This document shows positions 1-8,058 of a DNA stretch of 8,058 nucleotides, piece by piece. Under the pieces are notes generated by a model. The model did not search any database, had not been told where the DNA came from, and saw nothing but the letters and a program-made list of their open reading frames with translations. The position numbers and the translations under genes are program-made. The DNA comes from Betaproteobacteria bacterium (GTDB taxonomy: Bacteria; Pseudomonadota; Gammaproteobacteria; Burkholderiales; Burkholderiaceae_C). The stretch lies in NCBI GenBank assembly GCA_005882155.1, contig VBCQ01000411.1, positions 1 through 8,058 of the forward strand. The letters are read 5' to 3'. Within the stretch, counting starts at the first letter, position 1. Each line of letters opens with the position of its first letter.

Positions 1-778
1 CGAGCTGTACTACCAGCCGAAGATCCACGCGCCGAGCGGCCAGATCACCGGCGTCGAGGCGCTGATGCGCTGGCACCATCCGAAGCGCGGCATGGTCGGG
101 CCGATGGTGTTCATCCCGATCGCAGAGCGCTTCGGGCTGATCGGCGCGTTGGGCAACTGGGTCATCGAAGACGCGTGCCGGCAGATCCGCGAATGGCGCG
201 ACGAAGGCTTGCGCATGCGCGTGGCGATCAACCTGTCGGTGCAGCAGCTGCGCCAGCCCGACCTCGTGAAGCGGATCACCGATGCGCTGCAGCGCCACCG
301 CGTCGAGCCCGGCTTGCTGACCTGCGAGTTCACCGAGTCGGCCGCAATGGACGACGCGCAAGCGACGCTGCGCGTCATCGAGCAGCTGTCGGGCGCCGGC
401 GTGCATTTGTCGATCGATGACTTCGGCACCGGCTACTCGAGCCTGAGCTACTTGCGCCGCCTGCCGGCGCACGAGCTGAAGATCGACGGCAGTTTCGTGC
501 AGGACCTGGAGACCAGCAGCGACGCCCGCGCGATCGTCGACGCAGTCGTCATGCTCGCCCAGGCGCTCGGCCGCAAGGTCGTCGCCGAAGGGGTCGAGAC
601 CGAAGAGCAGCAGCGCATCCTGCGCTCGCTCGGCTGCCATGAATTGCAAGGCTATTTGTTCGCCAAGCCGATGTCGGCGAAGGCGCTCGCGCTGTGGGCG
701 ATGAACAACGACGGGCCGCGCGACTTGAACTTCAGGGCATCACTGTTCAGCGACACGGTGCCGCATACCTTGCAGTAG
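1..778 (+). CDS. EAL-domain cyclic-di-GMP phosphodiesterase, C-terminal part (5' end outside window)
   Basis: The product should hydrolyse the second messenger cyclic-di-GMP to pGpG. The reading frame enters at base 2 and gives 258 residues before a TAG stop. These cover almost all of an EAL domain, and the N-terminal region (in this family often a GGDEF, PAS or receiver domain) lies outside the window. Catalytic positions appear in the expected order: the EALMR motif (residues 19-23), the Asn of INLS (77), the Glu of CEFTES (109), the DDFGTGYSSL loop (139-148), the Lys of LKID (160), the Glu of VAEGVE (196) and the Gln of LQGYLF (216). All known metal- and substrate-binding residues of active EAL enzymes are therefore present, so I infer an active phosphodiesterase. 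About 40 residues follow the last motif and show no recognisable domain. The stop lies 30 bp before metH part 1 and no terminator hairpin is visible between them. Domain identity is certain; the full architecture and the signal sensed cannot be seen. Confidence 0.95.
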   Translation, partial: ELYYQPKIHAPSGQITGVEALMRWHHPKRGMVGPMVFIPIAERFGLIGALGNWVIEDACRQIREWRDEGLRMRVAINLSVQQLRQPDLVKRITDALQRHRVEPGLLTCEFTESAAMDDAQATLRVIEQLSGAGVHLSIDDFGTGYSSLSYLRRLPAHELKIDGSFVQDLETSSDARAIVDAVVMLAQALGRKVVAEGVETEEQQRILRSLGCHELQGYLFAKPMSAKALALWAMNNDGPRDLNFRASLFSDTVPHTLQ

Positions 779-796
779 GGCCAGATCCCCGTTTCC

Positions 797-802
797 TACA
801 AT
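797..802 (+). promoter_or_regulatory. Putative -10 box (TACAAT) directly before metH part 1
   Basis: TACAAT differs from the sigma-70 consensus TATAAT by one base and ends 6 bases before the ATG at 809. Transcription normally starts 6-8 bases after the hexamer, which places the start at or next to the A of the ATG, so the mRNA would be leaderless. No good -35 hexamer lies at 16-18 bp spacing. The nearest TTG-type match (TTGCAG, 770-775) is 21 bp away. There is no Shine-Dalgarno before the ATG, which fits a leaderless start. This is inferred from sequence only. Confidence 0.5.
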
Positions 803-808
803 GCGGGC

Positions 809-1858
809 ATGAACCCCATCGTCTACACGCGCGCCCAGCAACTGCCCGAGATCCTTCGTCAGCGCATTGCGATTCTCGACGGCGCGATGGGGACGATGAT
901 CCAGCGCTACAAGCTCGGCGAAGCGGACTATCGCGGCGAGCGCTTCAAGGACCATCCGAAGGACTTGAAGGGCAACAACGAGCTGCTGCAATTCACCCGA
1001 CCCGATGTGATCCGCGAGATCCACGAGCAGTACCTCGCGGCAGGTGCCGACATTATCGAGACCAACACCTTCGGCGCGACGTCGGTGGCGCAGGAAGACT
1101 ATGGTCTCGCGAGCGTCGCACGCGAGATGAACGTCGTCGCGGCGCGGCTCGCGCGCGAGGCTTGTGACCAGTACAGCAGCGCCGACAAGCCACGCTTTGC
1201 GGCGGGCGCACTCGGGCCGACGCCGCGCACCGCGAGCATCAGCCCCGACGTCAACGACCCGGCTGCGCGCAACGTGAGCTTCGATGAGTTGAAGGCCGCG
1301 TACCTGGAGCAGGCCCAAGGCCTGCTCGAAGGCGGCGCCGACCTGTTTCTCGTCGAGACGATCTTCGACACGCTCAACGCGAAGGCCGCGATCTTCGCGC
1401 TCGACGAATTGATGGAGACGAGCGGCGAGCGCCTGCCGGTGATCATCTCCGGCACCGTGACCGATGCATCGGGCCGCATCCTGTCGGGGCAGACGGTCAG
1501 CGCGTTCTGGCACAGCGTGCGCCACGCGCGGCCGCTCGCGGTGGGCCTGAACTGCGCGCTCGGCGCGACGCTGATGCGGCCCTACATCGAGGAACTGGCG
1601 AAGGTCGCGGGCGACACCTTCATCAGCTGCTACCCGAACGCCGGGCTGCCGAATCCGATGAGCGACACCGGCTTCGACGAGACGCCCGAAATCACCGGCA
1701 GCCTGGTCGAAGAGTTCGCGCGCGCGGGCTTCCTCAACATCGCCGGCGGCTGCTGCGGCACGACGCCGGCACACATCGCGCAGATCGCGCAGCGGGTGGG
1801 CAAGTACCAGCCGCGTTGCCCGCACAACGGCGCGTTCACATCGCTGCTGGCGGCTTGA
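809..1858 (+). CDS. metH: Methionine synthase, split form: homocysteine S-methyltransferase module (MetH1)
   Basis: This 349-residue cytoplasmic protein matches the N-terminal module of cobalamin-dependent methionine synthase. The module binds homocysteine through a catalytic zinc and accepts the methyl group from methylcobalamin. Visible features are the opening ILDGAMGTMIQ (residues 22-32), the ETNTFGAT strand (84-91), the GALGPTPR turn (133-140), the VETIFDTLNAK segment (182-192) and the three zinc-ligand cysteines: Cys249 in GLNCALG and Cys315-Cys316 in GGCCGTTP. E. coli MetH is one chain of about 1230 residues. Here the chain ends about 33 residues after the CC pair, in what would be the linker to the folate domain. 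The remaining modules are encoded at 3282-6029, so this is a natural gene split rather than a truncation. The ATG at 809 is chosen because the family N-terminus begins there and a TACAAT box sits just upstream; no ribosome site is visible. The gene follows the EAL gene by 30 bp but probably has its own promoter. Confidence 0.95.
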   Translation: MNPIVYTRAQQLPEILRQRIAILDGAMGTMIQRYKLGEADYRGERFKDHPKDLKGNNELLQFTRPDVIREIHEQYLAAGADIIETNTFGATSVAQEDYGLASVAREMNVVAARLAREACDQYSSADKPRFAAGALGPTPRTASISPDVNDPAARNVSFDELKAAYLEQAQGLLEGGADLFLVETIFDTLNAKAAIFALDELMETSGERLPVIISGTVTDASGRILSGQTVSAFWHSVRHARPLAVGLNCALGATLMRPYIEELAKVAGDTFISCYPNAGLPNPMSDTGFDETPEITGSLVEEFARAGFLNIAGGCCGTTPAHIAQIAQRVGKYQPRCPHNGAFTSLLAA

Positions 1859-1871
1859 AAACGGGGACATC

Positions 1872-1928
1872 ACCACAGAGCACACAGAGAAGAGCGAATT
1901 TCTCTGTGACCTCTGTGCCCTCTGTGGT
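1872..1928. repeat. Imperfect palindrome built of 9-bp CTCTGTGNN units between convergent genes
   Basis: The right arm holds three tandem 9-bp units starting at 1902, 1911 and 1920, each CTCTGTG followed by AC, CC or GT. The left arm holds two complementary units (1872-1880 and 1881-1889). The outer nine bases (1872-1880 against 1920-1928) pair perfectly. The inner nine (1883-1891 against 1900-1908) also pair perfectly around an 8-nt loop, leaving a bulge of 2 against 11 nt where the right arm has one unit more. Similar CTCTGTG-rich palindromes are, from memory, dispersed in many bacterial genomes. The element lies in the 90-bp gap between the stops of metH part 1 and the HD-GYP-like gene, where a hairpin could end transcription from both sides. 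No T-run follows either arm, so a classical intrinsic terminator is not shown. Confidence 0.75.
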
Positions 1929-1948
1929 TGAAATGCGGATTCCAGCCG

Positions 1949-3160
1949 TCAGCTCAGCTGAATCAGTCGCTCGAGATTGATTCGCACCATCACTTCGTGC
2001 GGCGCGACGCCGCCGGTGATTTCGTGGCCTTTGATTCGCGTGTCGCGCACGGCGGGCTCGCCAAGCGGGGTGCCGGTGCGGCTGACGATGCTCGCGACGC
2101 GCGGCTCGTTGGCGCGCCGGCCGCGGCGCAGCACGACCGCGACTTCGCTGCTCGCCAGGCGCACGTAGCTGCCCGGCGGATAAATACCCAAGGCCTTGAT
2201 GATCGCCGCCCCGGCTTCGTCGGCCTGCTTGTTCTCGTCGAGATAAGCGGCTTTCGCCGCCGCCGTCGCCGGCAGTGCCTGGCGCAGTTTGCGTGGGCTC
2301 AAGCGCGCCGCGAAGATGTCGGCGCGCTGGATCAGGCGCGCAAGCTGCAGCATCGCCGGCAGTTGCGCGAGCGGTCCCGGCGGTGACGCGTGATGGTGCT
2401 CGACCGCGTGCAGCCAGAGCTCGTCGCTGACGCCGAGTGCGCGCATCTGCGTGGCGGCGCGTTCGGCATGATGGTCGATGACGTCGCGTTGGCGCGGGTT
2501 CAGCGGCGCGTCCTGCTTCGCCAGATGGTCCTGCAGCGTCGTCATCGCGATGTTCATCGTCAGCGCGGCGCGGCGCAGCGACGCTCGCCAATCAGCCGGC
2601 CACACTTGCAGATGGCGCGCCGCGAGCTCGCAGACCGCAGCGACCAGCAGCGCGTGGGTGACGCTGTACTGATGGACGTCGCTGGTCGTGCTGTGGATCA
2701 ACATCAGCAGCGCGGCATCGGGGTCGGCGTCGAGGAGCTCCAGCGCCTCGAGGTCGAGCCGCTGAATGCGCGAATCGAAGTCGGTCTGCGTCGGCTCGTG
2801 CAGCAAGCTGCTGGCGCGCAGCAGCAGCCCGTTCCACGCGCCGATCGGGTCGCCGACGCGCTTTGTGGGCGGCGCCGTCGTTGGCCCGCAATCGCTGGCG
2901 TCGGGCTGCGCTTGGGCGATCTGCCCGAGCAGCATGTTCTGCCGCAGCATCGAATCGACTTTGCCGGCCAGCGCCTTCTTGAATTGACCGGAATCGACCT
3001 CGTCGATGTACAGGCCGCGCTCAATCAGTTGCAAGCGCTGCGCTTCGGACTCGAGCACGGTACCGCGCGGGATCAGCAAGTGACCGGACTTGTCGCGCAA
3101 TGCGAACGGCACCGGGTGGCCGAGGCGCAAGGCGGTGGCGGGGAACTGAATGACAGGCAT
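1949..3160 (-). CDS. Degenerate HD-GYP-related protein lacking the HD catalytic pair
   Basis: This 403-residue protein is read from an ATG at 3160 to a TGA at 1949. It has no signal peptide or membrane segment and is probably cytoplasmic. Residues 1-60 form a small N-terminal region (LRLGHPVPFALRD, then LIPRGTVL) like those preceding HD-GYP domains. Residues of about 160-345 follow the HD-GYP pattern: THALLVA (168-174) matches the first helix motif HSLRVA, DHHAE (229-233) the conserved His before the second half, VEHHH (253-257) the HHE motif, and RADIFAA (279-285) the VADVFDA motif. The tail YPPGSYVRLASSEVAVVL (327-344) is typical of the family C-terminus. However, the hallmark HDIGK is replaced by MNIAM (202-206), and HHE...GYP by HHHASPPGP. 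Loss of the metal-binding HD pair argues against cyclic-di-GMP hydrolysis, so a binding, regulatory or scaffold role is more likely. I believe related Burkholderiales proteins carry a similar variant, but have not checked. The gene is convergent with metH part 1 and divergent from metH part 2. No clear Shine-Dalgarno or promoter was found for it. Confidence 0.85.
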   Translation of the reverse strand: MPVIQFPATALRLGHPVPFALRDKSGHLLIPRGTVLESEAQRLQLIERGLYIDEVDSGQFKKALAGKVDSMLRQNMLLGQIAQAQPDASDCGPTTAPPTKRVGDPIGAWNGLLLRASSLLHEPTQTDFDSRIQRLDLEALELLDADPDAALLMLIHSTTSDVHQYSVTHALLVAAVCELAARHLQVWPADWRASLRRAALTMNIAMTTLQDHLAKQDAPLNPRQRDVIDHHAERAATQMRALGVSDELWLHAVEHHHASPPGPLAQLPAMLQLARLIQRADIFAARLSPRKLRQALPATAAAKAAYLDENKQADEAGAAIIKALGIYPPGSYVRLASSEVAVVLRRGRRANEPRVASIVSRTGTPLGEPAVRDTRIKGHEITGGVAPHEVMVRINLERLIQLS

Positions 3161-3262
3161 GGGTGACCGAAGCAATGCGTCCTGCGGCAAGCGGCCGCGT
3201 CGACCTTGATTTCGGCCGTTCGACGCGCAACTTGAACCGCGCGGCGTGCGCAGACCGCCCCG

Positions 3263-3268
3263 TACAAT
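3263..3268 (+). promoter_or_regulatory. Putative -10 box (TACAAT) before metH part 2
   Basis: The same TACAAT hexamer as before metH part 1 occurs 13 bases ahead of the ATG at 3282. Expected transcription start is near 3275, giving a leader of about 7 nt, too short to hold a ribosome binding site; none is seen. No good -35 lies at 16-18 bp. TTGAAC (3232-3237) is 25 bp upstream, which is too far. If real, this promoter excludes the in-frame GTG at 3246 as a start, because that codon lies upstream of the box. Confidence 0.45.
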
Positions 3269-3281
3269 CCTGCGCCTTGCC

Positions 3282-6029
<2,748 letters not shown>

Positions 6030-6107
6030 CTCGGGAACCCACGGTTACAACTGATTCAACGGGTTGGGGAGCGACGCGCTAATTCCTCGTTCTACTCAGT
6101 GGAACGG

Positions 6108-6112
6108 AAGGA
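6108..6112 (+). promoter_or_regulatory. Shine-Dalgarno (AAGGA) that decides the start of the glycine-zipper gene
   Basis: AAGGA lies 7 bases before the ATG at 6120, which is ideal spacing. For the in-frame ATG at 6114 the site would be only 1 base away, and the GTG at 6099 has nothing comparable upstream. The start at 6120 also gives a protein that opens straight into its hydrophobic N-terminal segment. Confidence 0.7.
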
Positions 6113-6119
6113 AATGGCC

Positions 6120-6758
6120 ATGTCGATCTTCAATCGCTACGTCTTGATCACCAGCGGCGGGCTCGCGCTGGCGGCACTCGGACTCGCGGCAGGACTCACG
6201 TTGCGACCCGCGCCCAGCGACGACGCGTTGCACTTCGCGCCGCCGTCGGCCGTGCCGGCGCATGCGTCGCTCGCACCGAACGAGGCGCTGGTCGAGACGA
6301 GCGCCACGCCGACGCAACGCATGGTGCCTACGGTGTCGACTGCAACGCCGGCGAGCCCTGTCAGCACACCCGTCGTTGCGCGCGCCGCGACCGGCTGCAA
6401 CAACTGCGGCGTTATCGAAACGGTGCGCGCGGTCAAGGTCAAGGGCAAGGCCACGGGGGTTGGCGCAGTGGCGGGTGGCGTGGTCGGCGGTGTCGTCGGC
6501 AACAACATCGGGCATGGCAATGGGCGCGCGGCGATGACCGTGCTCGGGGCCGTCGGCGGCGGCGTGGCCGGCAATGAAATTGAAAAGCGCGCGCGCAGCG
6601 AAACGGTCTACGAGGTCCGCGTGCGAATGGACGACGGCAGCATCCGCACACTGCAGCAGCGCAAGCCGCCGGTCGCTGGAACGCGCGTCGTCGTGCAGGG
6701 CAAGACCTTGAAGACGCTGCGCACGGCCCAGCCGCACACCGCGTCGACGGGCGCGTGA
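6120..6758 (+). CDS. Glycine-zipper 2TM (17-kDa-antigen-like) envelope protein
   Basis: This 212-residue protein has a hydrophobic N-terminal segment (about residues 7-28, YVLITSGGLALAALGLAAGL) that looks like an uncleaved signal anchor or a signal peptide. No lipobox cysteine follows it, so it is probably not a lipoprotein, unlike the SlyB/Pcp relatives. A Pro/Ala/Thr-rich linker (about 30-90) leads to a CNNC motif (Cys93, Cys96). A glycine zipper follows (112-152) with repeated small residues, GAVAGGVVGGVVGN and then GAVGGGVAGNE, the pattern of the Rick_17kDa_Anti/glycine-zipper 2TM families. The C-terminus (about 163-195) alternates like beta strands (YEVRVRMDDGSIRTLQQ, then GTRVVVQG), as is usual for this group. 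These proteins sit in or near the outer membrane; their exact role is generally unknown, with envelope integrity suggested for some. The gene lies 90 bp after metH part 2 with its own good ribosome site, and its stop is 6 bp from that of the convergent comM. Confidence 0.85.
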   Translation: MSIFNRYVLITSGGLALAALGLAAGLTLRPAPSDDALHFAPPSAVPAHASLAPNEALVETSATPTQRMVPTVSTATPASPVSTPVVARAATGCNNCGVIETVRAVKVKGKATGVGAVAGGVVGGVVGNNIGHGNGRAAMTVLGAVGGGVAGNEIEKRARSETVYEVRVRMDDGSIRTLQQRKPPVAGTRVVVQGKTLKTLRTAQPHTASTGA

Positions 6759-6764
6759 TCGCGC

Positions 6765-8058
<1,294 letters not shown>

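Noticed and set aside
740..1885. Open frame of 381 codons on the minus strand opposite metH part 1
   Set aside because: Shadow of metH part 1 with no family resemblance and an Arg/Ala/Val-rich composition.
1836..2591. Minus-strand open frame ending in a TTEGTEVTEK-like segment
   Set aside because: The segment is the translated CTCTGTG palindrome and the rest is an out-of-frame reading of the HD-GYP-like gene.
3161..3240. Promoter for the HD-GYP-like gene on the minus strand
   Set aside because: Read in reverse, no pair of hexamers at 16-18 bp spacing resembles a sigma-70 promoter, so nothing is annotated.
3161..3281. Possible cobalamin or SAH riboswitch before metH part 2
   Set aside because: No B12-box-like sequence is seen, and the likely transcription start near 3275 leaves no room for a leader. 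The 30-bp gap before metH part 1 is also too short.
6034..6051. GGAAC (6034-6038) and TACAAC (6046-6051) as promoter elements of the glycine-zipper gene
   Set aside because: No matching partner hexamer occurs at a proper distance for either an ECF or a sigma-70 promoter.
6036..6065. Hairpin after metH part 2 as a terminator
   Set aside because: AACCC (6036-6040) pairs with GGGTT (6061-6065) and GTT with AAC inside, but there is a 3-nt bulge, an 11-nt loop and no T-run, so it is too weak.

Overview
The window is GC-rich chromosomal DNA with strong G/C bias at third codon positions. It most likely comes from a betaproteobacterium of the order Burkholderiales. The best argument is methionine synthase: it is encoded as two separate genes, a homocysteine-methyltransferase half and a folate/cobalamin/activation half. 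The second half reads like the Burkholderiales MetH2 type along its whole length. TACAAT hexamers placed directly before start codons, and the style of the glycine-zipper protein, fit the same group. I cannot name a genus.

Layout from left to right: the 3' end of a gene for an EAL-domain cyclic-di-GMP phosphodiesterase (1-778, +); metH part 1, the zinc/homocysteine module (809-1858, +); a 90-bp convergent gap holding an imperfect palindrome built from 9-bp CTCTGTGNN units (1872-1928); a degenerate HD-GYP-like gene on the opposite strand (1949-3160, -); a 121-bp divergent spacer; metH part 2, with pterin, cobalamin and activation domains (3282-6029, +); a short gap with a clear Shine-Dalgarno; a glycine-zipper envelope protein (6120-6758, +); and the 3' portion of a comM/yifB-type Mg-chelatase-like AAA+ ATPase (6765-8058, -), which runs off the right edge. 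No stretch over 300 bases lacks a gene. I see no tRNA, rRNA, CRISPR array, transposase or phage gene.

How the genes fit together: the two metH products add up to 1264 residues and contain every module of a normal cobalamin-dependent methionine synthase (about 1230 residues in E. coli). They should therefore act together in trans to methylate homocysteine from methyltetrahydrofolate. They are not one operon, because an antiparallel gene lies between them and each has its own TACAAT box close to the ATG. Two genes related to cyclic-di-GMP turnover flank metH part 1: the EAL gene keeps its catalytic residues, and the HD-GYP-like gene has lost the defining HD pair. The glycine-zipper gene and comM converge with only 6 bp between their stops and have no evident functional link to the rest.

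I found no convincing new multi-gene system. The points most worth following are the interrupted split metH, the HD-GYP relative lacking its HD pair, the apparently leaderless metH starts and the palindromic intergenic repeat.
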